Below, in pieces: positions 16,188-22,548 of a DNA stretch of 34,809 nucleotides (its first letter is position 1; the number at the start of each line of letters is the position of its first letter). The DNA is from an uncultured Caryophanales bacterium (GTDB lineage: Bacteria > Bacillota_I > Bacilli_A > RF39 > UBA660). Location: assembly GCA_947302515.1 (NCBI GenBank), contig CAMYVT010000016.1:1-34809 (forward strand), given 5' to 3'. The translations under genes and the position numbers were made by a program. The notes below the pieces were generated by a model that saw only the letters and a list, made by a program, of their open reading frames with translations, searched no databases and was not told the origin of the DNA.

Positions 16188-16330
16188 AAAAAGGATTATT
16201 AATTACAAAAAATATTGTACTCACAGTATTTATATTGCCGTACATTCCCCTAATAATTAAATTTTTTTTAGAAAGTGGCAGAAACGTAGGATTTTTTATC
16301 AAAAATATGTATTTTTTCGTTATAAAATAG
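16172..16330 (+). CDS. Small hydrophobic cationic protein, candidate immunity protein
   Basis: A 52-residue ORF overlapping the end of peptide B by 16 bases, with GGAAG (16160-16164) well placed before the ATG. The sequence is basic at the start (MSIKLKKG), then has one strong hydrophobic segment (IVLTVFILPYIPLIIKFFL, about residues 15-33) and a second aromatic hydrophobic stretch near the end (FFIKNMYFFVIK). Class II bacteriocin operons normally carry a small membrane or cytoplasmic immunity gene right after the structural genes, so this is the best candidate. It lacks a homologous motif I can name, and no clear terminator follows before the rpsU promoter. Confidence 0.6.
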   Translation: MSIKLKKGLLITKNIVLTVFILPYIPLIIKFFLESGRNVGFFIKNMYFFVIK

Positions 16331-16350
16331 TAAAAAACTTTAAAAACGGG

Positions 16351-16379
16351 TTGAAAATGATATAATAATTTGTTATAAT
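16351..16379 (+). promoter_or_regulatory. Promoter of rpsU
   Basis: TTGAAA (16351-16356), 17-base spacer, extended -10 TGTTATAAT (box 16374-16379). Confidence 0.85.
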
Positions 16380-16414
16380 TCATTGTAGTTAAAACGAAGG
16401 GAGGGAAATTTTAG

Positions 16415-16618
16415 ATGGCAACTAAAGTAACTGTTAGAGGAAATCTTGATCAAGCTCTAAGAAAGTTCAAACAAAAGGTAGCTAGAGATGGTGTCCCTTC
16501 TGAATGGAAAAAACGCGAAGCTTATGATAAACCAGGAGTAAAGAGAAGAGCGGCTAAAAAAGAAGGTATTAAAAATACTAGAAAAAGAGATAGAGCCAAT
16601 AGAAGTAGAGATAATTAA
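16415..16618 (+). CDS. rpsU: Ribosomal protein S21
   Basis: Small-subunit ribosomal protein bS21, 67 aa, slightly longer than the usual 57-60 through its basic C-terminus (KEGIKNTRKRDRANRSRDN). The N-terminal core TVRGNLDQALRKFKQKVARDG and the following EWKKREAYDKPGVKRRAAKK match the family. Strong ribosome binding site GGGAGGG. It is a single-gene unit with a good promoter and terminator; yqeY follows after the small-RNA region, an association also seen in Bacillus (rpsU-yqeY). Confidence 0.95.
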   Translation: MATKVTVRGNLDQALRKFKQKVARDGVPSEWKKREAYDKPGVKRRAAKKEGIKNTRKRDRANRSRDN

Positions 16619-16643
16619 AAGAACTGTAAAAACAGTTCTTTTT
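16617..16643 (+). terminator. Terminator of rpsU, possibly bidirectional
   Basis: AAAAGAACTGT (16617-16627) / ACAGTTCTTTT (16632-16642), then T residues. The minus strand also gives a hairpin followed by TTTT, so it could end a minus-strand toxin transcript. Confidence 0.85.
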
Positions 16644-16645
16644 GT

Positions 16646-16674
16646 TTGAAAAATTATGTTTATTATGATATGTT
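16646..16674 (+). promoter_or_regulatory. Promoter of small RNA
   Basis: TTGAAA (16646-16651), 17-base spacer, TATGTT (16669-16674) with a TGA extension; predicted start about 16681. Confidence 0.65.
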
Positions 16675-16680
16675 TTAATT

Positions 16681-16752
16681 GAGGACATTTGGAATACCAA
16701 ATGCTTCCACGTTTGTGATTGCACTTGAGTCTTTTGACTAAGTGCTTTTTTA
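16681..16752 (+). ncRNA. Candidate small RNA, possible antitoxin
   Basis: About 72 bases with promoter and terminator but no ORF. Hairpin 1: GAGG-A-CATTTGG (16681-16692), loop AATA, CCAAATG-CTTC (16697-16707). Terminator hairpin: GCACTT-G-AGTC (16721-16731), loop TTTT, GACT-AAGTGC (16736-16745), T tract to 16751. Its 3' end abuts the stop codon of the minus-strand 25-residue hydrophobic ORF at 16753, so it would pair with that mRNA's 3' untranslated region, as RatA does with txpA. Confidence 0.6.
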
Positions 16753-16830
16753 TTATTTAGATAATAATCCAAAGATTACTATAAATAGTAAAATGATTAT
16801 TATAAAGAAATAAATCTCTTTATTCCTCAC
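16753..16830 (-). CDS. Small hydrophobic peptide, candidate type I toxin (25 aa)
   Basis: A minus-strand ORF starting with GTG at 16830 and ending with TAA at 16753. The ribosome binding site is near-perfect (GGAGGTGAT, 16842-16834). The product begins MRNKE, continues as one unbroken Ile/Leu/Phe/Val membrane helix of about 18 residues and ends GLLSK, the size and shape of type I toxins. In the mRNA leader CTTCCTCAT (16881-16873) can pair with ATGAGGAGG (16846-16838), hiding the ribosome binding site, another type I trait. A weak -10 (TATACT, 16931-16926) lies upstream. It is not a recognisable member of the TxpA/BsrG or Fst families. It could also be a simple small membrane protein. Confidence 0.5.
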   Translation of the reverse strand: MRNKEIYFFIIIILLFIVIFGLLSK

Positions 16831-16950
16831 AATATCACCTCCTCATAGGAACCCCCTTAAGAATCCCCTGAGATGAGGAAGCAATCAAAAACAAAAAATC
16901 ATTAAAGTAAAAAGAAATTTTAATTAGTATAATATTCATTAATTTTTTAA

Positions 16951-16979
16951 TTGAATATATAATTAATTTTATATATAAT
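16951..16979 (+). promoter_or_regulatory. Promoter of yqeY
   Basis: TTGAAT (16951-16956), 17-base spacer, TATAAT (16974-16979). Confidence 0.75.
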
Positions 16980-16999
16980 ATAAACAAGGAGATGATATT

Positions 17000-17437
17000 A
17001 TGGTAGAACAATTAGAAAAAGATATGATAGAAGCAATGAAAGCAAAAGAAAAAGATAGATTAACTGTTATTCGTATGGTTAAAGCTGCCTTAAAACAAGA
17101 ACAAATTGATCATAAAAAAGAAGTTAATGATGATTTATTAATAGATGTAGTTAATAAACAAATTAAGATGAGAAAAGATTCTATTGCTGAATTTGAAAAA
17201 GGTGGAAGACAAGATTTGATTGATGCAACACAAGCTGAAATTGATATCTTAATGAAATATCTACCAGAACAATTATCAAGTGAAGAAGTAGAAAAAATTA
17301 TTAATGAGATTTTTGATGAAGTAAAACCTGAAGGTCAAAAAGATATGGGTAAAGTAATGAAAGAAGCTCAAGCCAAATTAAAAGGAAAAGCTGATATGAA
17401 AGAAGTTTCTTCTATCATAAGAGAAAAACTACAATAA
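17000..17437 (+). CDS. yqeY: GatB/YqeY domain protein
   Basis: YqeY family, 145 aa, the usual length. The protein is the free-standing equivalent of the C-terminal tRNA-interacting helical domain of GatB; its own role is not settled. Recognised from the N-terminal EQLEKDMIEAMKAKEKDRLTVIRMVKAALKQEQIDH, the central FEKGGRQDLIDATQAEIDILMKYLPEQLS and the C-terminal DMGKVMKEAQAKLKGKADMKEVSSIIREKL, all highly conserved blocks. AAGGAGATGAT precedes the ATG. It is monocistronic with a strong terminator right after the stop. Confidence 0.95.
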   Translation: MVEQLEKDMIEAMKAKEKDRLTVIRMVKAALKQEQIDHKKEVNDDLLIDVVNKQIKMRKDSIAEFEKGGRQDLIDATQAEIDILMKYLPEQLSSEEVEKIINEIFDEVKPEGQKDMGKVMKEAQAKLKGKADMKEVSSIIREKLQ

Positions 17438-17457
17438 GGACTAATAAGTCCTTTTTT
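17436..17457 (+). terminator. Intrinsic terminator of yqeY
   Basis: AAGGACT (17436-17442) / AGTCCTT (17447-17453), then T residues. Confidence 0.88.
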
Positions 17458-17459
17458 AT

Positions 17460-17488
17460 TTGAAAAAACCTTTTAAAAATAGTAAAAT
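17460..17488 (+). promoter_or_regulatory. Promoter of the vanZ-ybeY-dgkA-cdd-era operon
   Basis: TTGAAA (17460-17465), 17-base spacer, TAAAAT (17483-17488). The leader holds a small hairpin, TTCTTC/GAAGAA near 17502-17520. Confidence 0.65.
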
Positions 17489-17536
17489 AATAATAGAAGA
17501 CTTCTTCAATTAGGAAGAAAAGAATGGAGGAATATA

Positions 17537-18139
17537 ATGTTAGGACCATTAATAGATACAATTCACGGTGTAGTTAATTTTACATGGCCTATGCTTATTA
17601 TTTCTACTGTAATTATGGTATCAGTACGACTAACTTATTTAATAAAAGAAAAAGAAAAAGTTGTTATTTATAAAGAATTATTAATGCTATGTTTTGCAAT
17701 TTATATTTTATGTTTATTCCAAGTAGTTACTTTTCAAGATGATGTCACATGGGCTAGTAATAATTTCATACCATTTAAAGAAATACTTAGATATAATATT
17801 ACTAGTAGATTATTTTGGAAAAACGTAATAGGTAATATGATTATGTTTTTACCATTTGGATTCTTTATTAGTTATTATTTAAAAGCAGAAAAAATAAAAA
17901 TACCTTTAATACTTACTTTAATTGCCTCTATAGCAATAGAATTTGTTCAAATGTGTATTGGTAGAGTATTTGATGTTGATGATATAATTCTAAATTTATT
18001 AGGTGGAGCTGTAGGTTTTTATATTTATAATTTATTAAGAAAAATAGGAGAAAAACTACCAAAAGTATTTCATAATGAATGGGTATTAAATATAGGAGCA
18101 ATAATAGTATTGATTGGTTTATTCTTGTTTTTAATATAG
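17537..18139 (+). CDS. VanZ family membrane protein
   Basis: Integral membrane protein of 200 aa with about five helices. The VanZ hallmarks are present: NNFIPFKEI, then NVIGNMIMFLPFGFFISYYL, IEFVQMCIGRVFDVDDIILNLLGGAVGFYIY, where the Glu-Gln pair and the GRxFDxDDxxxNxxG stretch are conserved. VanZ proteins contribute to low-level teicoplanin resistance in enterococci, and most homologues are of unknown envelope function, so resistance should not be assumed. The ribosome binding site is GGAGGAA. It is the first gene of the operon leading to ybeY, dgkA, cdd and era, and ends 8 bases before ybeY. Confidence 0.88.
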   Translation: MLGPLIDTIHGVVNFTWPMLIISTVIMVSVRLTYLIKEKEKVVIYKELLMLCFAIYILCLFQVVTFQDDVTWASNNFIPFKEILRYNITSRLFWKNVIGNMIMFLPFGFFISYYLKAEKIKIPLILTLIASIAIEFVQMCIGRVFDVDDIILNLLGGAVGFYIYNLLRKIGEKLPKVFHNEWVLNIGAIIVLIGLFLFLI

Positions 18140-18147
18140 GAGGAAAA

Positions 18148-18606
18148 ATGGACAATAATATAGAGATATTTGTACAAGTAGATGAAGACATAAAAGAATT
18201 AGATACAGTAGAAAAAGTTCTATATAGTGCATTAAAAAAAGAAGGATTAAGTAATGTATCTTTTAATCTAATAATAGTAGATAATAATTATATTCATGAA
18301 TTAAATAAAACATATCGAAAAATAGATAGAGAAACAGATGTAATTACATTTGCATTAGAAGATGAAGATACTTTGGTTTTACCAAACGAAGGAAGAATAT
18401 TAGGAGATATTTATATTTCAATTGATAAAGCAAAAGAACAAGCTAAAGAATATAAACATTCATTACTTAGAGAATTATCATTTTTAGCAGTTCATGGATT
18501 TTATCATTTATTAGGATATGATCATATGACTCCTGAAGAAGAAAAAATTATGTTTGGTAAACAAGAGGAGGTACTAGAAGAGTATGGAATTAGAAGAGAA
18601 AGTTAG
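18148..18606 (+). CDS. ybeY: Endoribonuclease YbeY
   Basis: Metal-dependent endoribonuclease that takes part in 16S rRNA maturation and ribosome quality control, cytoplasmic, 152 aa. The zinc-site motif reads AVHGFYHLLGYDH, matching HGxLHLxGYDH, and the upstream RKIDRETDVITFALED and RILGDIYISIDKA segments are family signatures. I chose ATG 18148, preceded by AGGAGGAAAA; the frame extends upstream to an ATG at 18079, which lies inside vanZ and has no ribosome binding site. The 3' end overlaps dgkA by 23 bases. The order ybeY-dgkA-cdd-era-recO is conserved in Bacillus. Confidence 0.95.
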   Translation: MDNNIEIFVQVDEDIKELDTVEKVLYSALKKEGLSNVSFNLIIVDNNYIHELNKTYRKIDRETDVITFALEDEDTLVLPNEGRILGDIYISIDKAKEQAKEYKHSLLRELSFLAVHGFYHLLGYDHMTPEEEKIMFGKQEEVLEEYGIRRES

Positions 18607-19006
18607 AAATAAAGTAAAACATAGATTAGGAATAGATCATAAAAGATTAGCTAATAGTTTTAAATATGCCTGGCAAGGTATTGTTCAATCATATCGAGGA
18701 GAACAAAACTTAAAAATACATACTTTTATGGCAATACTAGTAATAGTATTTGGATTCTTTTTAAGAATAAGTTATATAGAATGGTTAATATGTTTATTAT
18801 TAATAGGACTTGTGTTAATGGCAGAATTTATTAATACTGCTATAGAGTATGTTGTAGATTTAGCATCTCCTTCTATTAATCCTATTGCTAAAGCAGCAAA
18901 AGATACTGCAAGTGCAGGAGTACTTATGATGGCACTTATTTCTGCAATAATAGGTTTAGTAATATTTATACCAAAAATAATTGATTTTATAGGAGGATAT
19001 CTATGA
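18584..19006 (+). CDS. dgkA: Diacylglycerol/undecaprenol kinase
   Basis: Small integral membrane lipid kinase, 140 aa, with three membrane helices. In Gram-positive bacteria this family mainly phosphorylates undecaprenol, feeding the lipid carrier pool for wall synthesis. The signature EFINTAIEYVVDL with the catalytic Glu is present, as are the N-terminal RLANSFKYAWQGI and the C-terminal AKDTASAGVLMMALISAIIG. The ATG lies within ybeY; AGGAGGT at 18566-18572 is somewhat far (11 bases), so translational coupling may help. It overlaps cdd by four bases (ATGA). The neighbouring vanZ and era fit an envelope/ribosome housekeeping operon. Confidence 0.94.
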   Translation: MELEEKVRNKVKHRLGIDHKRLANSFKYAWQGIVQSYRGEQNLKIHTFMAILVIVFGFFLRISYIEWLICLLLIGLVLMAEFINTAIEYVVDLASPSINPIAKAAKDTASAGVLMMALISAIIGLVIFIPKIIDFIGGYL

Positions 19007-19389
19007 TAGAAAAATTAATAGAATTACATAAAAATGCCTATGTACCAATATCTAATTTCCCAGTATCAGCATGTGTAGTTATGAAAGATGGAAAGATGTT
19101 TTATGGAGTAAATGTAGAGGATGCATCTACAAGAGCAGGAACATGTGCTGAGAGGAATGCTATATATAATGCAATAACGAATGGATATAGAAAAGGAGAT
19201 TTTAAAGAAGTACATATTATGGTATCTTCTGGTAAAATAGGCACTCCGTGTTTTGTATGCCGTCAAATGATTTATGAACTATTTGATGAAAAATCAAAAG
19301 TAATTTGTTATTCAACAACAGGTGAGAAAAGTGAATTTACTGTAAAAGAATTATGTCCATATCCATTTGGAGAGGAAGATCTACAATGA
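19003..19389 (+). CDS. cdd: Cytidine deaminase
   Basis: Zinc-dependent enzyme that converts cytidine and deoxycytidine to uridine and deoxyuridine in pyrimidine salvage, 128 aa, the usual size of the homotetrameric form. The zinc site is TCAERNAI (Cys ligand and catalytic Glu) and TPCFVCRQM (two Cys ligands); the second normally reads PCGxCRQ, so the Gly to Phe change is mildly unusual. The substrate segment reads GVNVEDAS, a variant of NxEN. The start overlaps dgkA (ATGA) and the stop overlaps era (ATGA), so all three are translationally coupled. Confidence 0.93.
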   Translation: MIEKLIELHKNAYVPISNFPVSACVVMKDGKMFYGVNVEDASTRAGTCAERNAIYNAITNGYRKGDFKEVHIMVSSGKIGTPCFVCRQMIYELFDEKSKVICYSTTGEKSEFTVKELCPYPFGEEDLQ

Positions 19390-20273
19390 AATGTGGCTTT
19401 GTAAGTATTGTTGGTAGACCAAACGTAGGTAAAAGTACTTTATTAAATACTATTTTAGGTATGAAATTAGCTATAACATCAAACGTTAGTGGTACTACAA
19501 GAAATATTATTAATGGTATCTATAATGATGAAGATTCTCAAATAATATTTGTAGATACTCCAGGTATTCATAAACCAAATGATAAATTAGGGAATCTATT
19601 AAATAAAAAAGCCTATAGTAATACTGAAGGTGTAGATATTATTTTGTTTTTAGTAGACATTTCTAAAGGATTTGGTAAAGGAGATAGATTTATCTTAGAA
19701 AGATTAAAAGATAAGAATATTCCAATATATTTATTATTAAATAAAATAGATTTAGTAAAGAATAAAGAAGATTTATTAAAAGAAATAGATGATATTAATA
19801 AAGAATACAAATTTAAAGAAATAATACCCATATCTGCTAAAAAGAAAGATAATGTAAATGATTTAATAAAATGTTTAAAAAGAGATCTACCAGAAATGGA
19901 TAAGATATATTCTGATGAAGAATTAACTAATGTAACAACAAGATTTATTATGGCAGAATTTGTTAGAGAAAAAGTATTAGAATTAACTCATGATGAAATA
20001 CCACATACAGTTACTTGTTATACAGAAGTATTTGAAGAAGATGATAAAGTTGTTCATATACAAGTTTTAATTGTAGTAGATAGAGATAATATTAAAAAAA
20101 TTATTATAGGTAAACAAGGTTCTATGTTAAAAGAAATAGGTACAAGAGCAAGACATGATATGGAAGAGTTTTTAGGTAAAAAAGTATTCTTAGAAACCTA
20201 TGTTAAAACATTAAAAAATTGGAGAGATAAAGAAAAATATTTTGTAGAATTAGGTTTACAAGATGATGAATAA
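19386..20273 (+). CDS. era: GTPase Era
   Basis: Ribosome-assembly GTPase that binds the 3' end of 16S rRNA, 295 aa. Motifs: G1 GRPNVGKST, G3 DTPGIHKP, G4 NKID and a G5-type SAKK; then a KH domain with IIIGKQGSMLKEIGTRARHD and a C-terminal ETYVKTLKNWRDKEKY, all typical. I chose ATG 19386, overlapping the cdd stop, with GGAGAGGAAG upstream; a further in-frame upstream ATG at 19353 is inside cdd and would add residues absent from the family. recO follows after 14 bases. Confidence 0.97.
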   Translation: MKCGFVSIVGRPNVGKSTLLNTILGMKLAITSNVSGTTRNIINGIYNDEDSQIIFVDTPGIHKPNDKLGNLLNKKAYSNTEGVDIILFLVDISKGFGKGDRFILERLKDKNIPIYLLLNKIDLVKNKEDLLKEIDDINKEYKFKEIIPISAKKKDNVNDLIKCLKRDLPEMDKIYSDEELTNVTTRFIMAEFVREKVLELTHDEIPHTVTCYTEVFEEDDKVVHIQVLIVVDRDNIKKIIIGKQGSMLKEIGTRARHDMEEFLGKKVFLETYVKTLKNWRDKEKYFVELGLQDDE

Positions 20274-20287
20274 AAAGAAGTGATAAG

Positions 20288-21028
20288 ATGAAGATAGAAA
20301 GCATTGAAGGTATTATACTAAGTGAGACAAATTATAGTGAATCAAGTAAGATACTAAATGTAATTACTAAAGAACATGGTCTTATTGGAGTAATGTCTAA
20401 AGGGTGTAGAAACATGAAATCTAAATTAAGAGGTGTTAGTAGAAAACTAATCTATGGAACACTCCATGTTTACTATAAAGAAAAAGGTTTATCTACCTTG
20501 ATTGGAGTAGATGTAAAAAACTCATTTTCTAAAACTATGATGGACTTAGAAAAAATATCTTATGCTTCTTTTATTTTAGATTTAACTTATCAAGTACTTA
20601 AACAAAATGATAGTGAAGAAATCTTTGAATTATTAAAAAATATATTAATTAAAATAGAAGAAGGATTACCACCATTACCATTAACTAATATTTTGGAATT
20701 AAAATTATTAGATTATTTAGGAGTAGCTCCTAATATTGATTCGTGTTGTCATTGTGGCTCAACAAAAGCAATAGTAACGCTTTCTTCATCTCAAGGTGGA
20801 TATATTTGTAAAGAGTGTTATGATAATGAACCATTAGTTAGTGATAAAACAATTAAAATGATAAGAATGTATTATTATGTCGATCCTTCAAGTATATCTA
20901 AACTAGATGTAAGTGATGATGTAACAAGAGAGATTAATTCATTCTTAGATGATTATTATGATAGATTCACAGGGCTATATGTAAAAAGTAAAGACTTTAT
21001 AAAGAAAGTAAATAAATTAACCAGTTAA
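20288..21028 (+). CDS. recO: DNA repair protein RecO
   Basis: RecO, 246 aa, works with RecF and RecR to load RecA on SSB-coated DNA. The N-terminal OB fold starts IEGIILSETNYSESSKILNVIT, followed by GVMSKGCRNMKSKLRG; the helical part follows, and a four-Cys zinc-binding motif is complete (CCHCGS ... YICKECY, about residues 152-178). The ribosome binding site is AAGTGATAAG. It is the last gene of the vanZ-recO run and ends at a terminator. Confidence 0.93.
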   Translation: MKIESIEGIILSETNYSESSKILNVITKEHGLIGVMSKGCRNMKSKLRGVSRKLIYGTLHVYYKEKGLSTLIGVDVKNSFSKTMMDLEKISYASFILDLTYQVLKQNDSEEIFELLKNILIKIEEGLPPLPLTNILELKLLDYLGVAPNIDSCCHCGSTKAIVTLSSSQGGYICKECYDNEPLVSDKTIKMIRMYYYVDPSSISKLDVSDDVTREINSFLDDYYDRFTGLYVKSKDFIKKVNKLTS

Positions 21029-21050
21029 AAGAAAAACTTTCTTTTTTTTT
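21027..21050 (+). terminator. Intrinsic terminator of recO
   Basis: AAAGAAA (21028-21034) / TTTCTTT (21038-21044), loop AAC, then a long T run. Confidence 0.8.
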
Positions 21051-21057
21051 TAATTAT

Positions 21058-21066
21058 TGTTATAAT
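21058..21066 (+). promoter_or_regulatory. Extended -10 promoter
   Basis: TGTTATAAT directly after the recO terminator T tract, with no good -35. The predicted start near 21073 leaves a leader of about 9 bases that is almost all ribosome binding site (AGGTGATG). Confidence 0.6.
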
Positions 21067-21081
21067 TAATTAGGTGATGAT

Positions 21082-21399
21082 ATGAGTAATTATTTAGAAT
21101 ATATTGTAATTGCATTAGTAATGATTGTTATTTTATTTGCAGTAATAAAAGCTACAAAAAAAGATGCAGGATTAGATTTTAATAAATTAGTAGAATTATT
21201 AGGTGGTAAAGATAATATTGTTTCTACAGAAACAAATATGTCACGTTTTAAAGTAACTTTAAAAGATGTTACTAAAGCAAATAAAGAGGGAATTCAGAAG
21301 CTAGGAGCAAAAGGAATAGTAGAAATAGATGATCAACTAAAAATAATTTTAGGTTCTGAATCAAAGCAATTAAAAAAGTATATAGATGAAATAAAATAA
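21082..21399 (+). CDS. Membrane-anchored PTS EIIB-like protein lacking the phosphocysteine
   Basis: A 105-residue protein with one N-terminal membrane helix (about residues 6-24) and a glucose-family EIIB domain (about 33-105). The domain shows LVELLGGKDNIVS, FKVTLKDVTK and KLGAKGIVEIDDQLKIILGSESKQLK, all as in EIIB. The phosphorylated Cys normally follows NIVSxxxC, but here the aligned residue is Asn52 (TETNMSRF). Phosphotransfer is therefore impossible by the usual route, and no EIIA or EIIC partner is near. It may be a regulatory or structural relic of the PTS fold. It is a single-gene unit with its own promoter and terminator. Confidence 0.8.
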   Translation: MSNYLEYIVIALVMIVILFAVIKATKKDAGLDFNKLVELLGGKDNIVSTETNMSRFKVTLKDVTKANKEGIQKLGAKGIVEIDDQLKIILGSESKQLKKYIDEIK

Positions 21400-21425
21400 A
21401 GAACTAATTATTGGTTCTTTTTTAA
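21398..21425 (+). terminator. Intrinsic terminator
   Basis: AAAGAACTAA (21398-21407) / TTGGTTCTTT (21411-21420), one G-U pair, then T residues. Confidence 0.85.
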
Positions 21426-21480
21426 TACTAGAAAATAATAATAATATAGTGTATAATTTAAACAGAAAAAGAGGGATATT

Positions 21481-22194
21481 ATGGAAAGATTACAAAAAGT
21501 AATTGCTGAATCTGGTTATACTTCTAGAAGAAAAGCAGAAAATTTAATTGTACAAGGTAAAGTAAAAGTAAATGGAAAAGTAATAACTGAATTAGGTACT
21601 AAAGTATCTGATAAAGATGAAATAGAAATAGATAATAAAATTCTAACTAAAGAAGAAAAAGAATACTATATTATTAATAAACCTAGAGGAGTAATTACTT
21701 CAACAGATGATGATAAGAATAGAAAGATAGTTACTGAGTTAATTCCAACAGATGCAAGAATATATCCTGTAGGAAGATTAGATTATGATACTACTGGAGT
21801 ATTATTACTTACTAACGATGGAGAATTTGCTAATATTATGATGCATCCTAAAAGTAAAATAGAAAAAGTTTATCTTGCTAAACTTGAAGGAATTATTAAG
21901 GGTGAACAAATTAATACATTAAAAAAAGGAATTGAGCTTGATCATGTCAAAGTAATTCCTTCTCGTGTTAAATTAAAAAAGATTAATAGTGAAGCAAATA
22001 CATGTATGGTAGAAATAGCTATTCATGAAGGAAAAAATCATCAAGTTAAAAGAATGTTTGAAGCAGTAGGATATCATGTTGAGAAATTAAAAAGAATTAG
22101 AATGGGTATCTTTACAGTAGAAGATTTAAAATCAGGAGAATATCGCAAATTAACCCCTAAAGAAGTAGCAATTGTTTACAGTTTAAAAAAATAA
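21481..22194 (+). CDS. rluB: 23S rRNA pseudouridine synthase RluB family
   Basis: Pseudouridine synthase of the RsuA/RluB/E/F group, 237 aa, isomerising a uridine in rRNA. An N-terminal S4 RNA-binding domain (MERLQKVIAESGYTSRRKAE, VKVNGKVITELG) is followed by the catalytic domain with the diagnostic GRLDYDTTGVLLLTNDG (catalytic Asp) and EGKNHQVKRMFEAVGYHV. Length and S4 domain favour RluB over RluE, but RsuA is hard to exclude. GAGGGATATT precedes the ATG; a TATAAT is at 21452-21457. In Bacillus it follows scpAB, which are absent here. It converges on the ferredoxin gene through a shared terminator. Confidence 0.9.
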   Translation: MERLQKVIAESGYTSRRKAENLIVQGKVKVNGKVITELGTKVSDKDEIEIDNKILTKEEKEYYIINKPRGVITSTDDDKNRKIVTELIPTDARIYPVGRLDYDTTGVLLLTNDGEFANIMMHPKSKIEKVYLAKLEGIIKGEQINTLKKGIELDHVKVIPSRVKLKKINSEANTCMVEIAIHEGKNHQVKRMFEAVGYHVEKLKRIRMGIFTVEDLKSGEYRKLTPKEVAIVYSLKK

Positions 22195-22218
22195 AAAGGA
22201 ATTTATAATTCCTTTTTT
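22193..22218. terminator. Bidirectional terminator between rluB and ferredoxin
   Basis: AAAAAGGAATT (22193-22203) / AATTCCTTTTT (22207-22217): A-tract on one side and T-tract on the other, so it works on both strands for the two convergent genes. Confidence 0.9.
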
Positions 22219-22219
22219 A

Positions 22220-22408
22220 TTATTCAGCAGTAATTGCTCCAGTAGGACAAGTTTCAGCAGCATCCTTAGCAGCTTGTTCTTTATCAGCTGGAACTTCTTC
22301 TACTTTAGCAGTAGATAGTCCTTCATCATTAATTTCAAATAAATCATCAGCAACAGATGTACAAGCTCCACATCCAATGCAAGCATCTTTATTTACTTTA
22401 ATTTTCAT
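22220..22408 (-). CDS. [4Fe-4S] ferredoxin
   Basis: Small acidic electron carrier of 62 aa. It binds a single [4Fe-4S] cluster through C10, C13, C16 (CIGCGAC) and C54 (CPTG). It is the short, monocluster type seen in Thermotoga and many Firmicutes, with acidic surface residues and no second cluster motif. I chose the ATG at 22408, preceded on the minus strand by AAAGGAATGAT; the longer frame to 22474 adds a hydrophobic, unsupported extension. It is the only clear protein-coding housekeeping gene on the minus strand. Electron partners are unknown; no oxidoreductase is adjacent. Confidence 0.93.
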   Translation of the reverse strand: MKIKVNKDACIGCGACTSVADDLFEINDEGLSTAKVEEVPADKEQAAKDAAETCPTGAITAE

Positions 22409-22429
22409 ATTATCATTCCTTTCATAACT

Positions 22430-22458
22430 ATTATAACTAAAAAGAAAAAAGACGTAAA
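22430..22458 (-). promoter_or_regulatory. Promoter of ferredoxin
   Basis: Minus-strand TTTACG (22458-22453), 17-base spacer, TATAAT (22435-22430). The -35 lies inside a terminator-like hairpin. Confidence 0.55.
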
Positions 22459-22466
22459 GTCTTTTT
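22446..22466. terminator. Terminator-like hairpin upstream of ferredoxin
   Basis: AAAAAGAC (22446-22453) / GTCTTTTT (22459-22466) with loop GTAAA. Its role is unclear, because it is upstream of the ferredoxin transcript start; it may stop antisense or read-through transcripts. Confidence 0.4.
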
Positions 22467-22548
22467 AAAATCAAAACGTAAAATAAAAATAAATATTCTT
22501 TTGTTTTAAAAGTATCTGTGATAAACTTATAATAAGAGGGTGAGTCTC

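Noticed and set aside
16105..16383. Minus-strand 92-residue ORF opposite peptide B and the immunity candidate
   Set aside because: It has no convincing ribosome binding site and is the antisense reading of supported plus-strand genes.
18079..18147. Upstream in-frame ATG of ybeY
   Set aside because: It lies inside the vanZ-like gene without a ribosome binding site; the ATG at 18148 has AGGAGG and matches the family N-terminus.
22409..22474. N-terminal extension of the ferredoxin
   Set aside because: It covers the promoter and the hairpin region; the ATG at 22408 has a good ribosome binding site and gives the family length.
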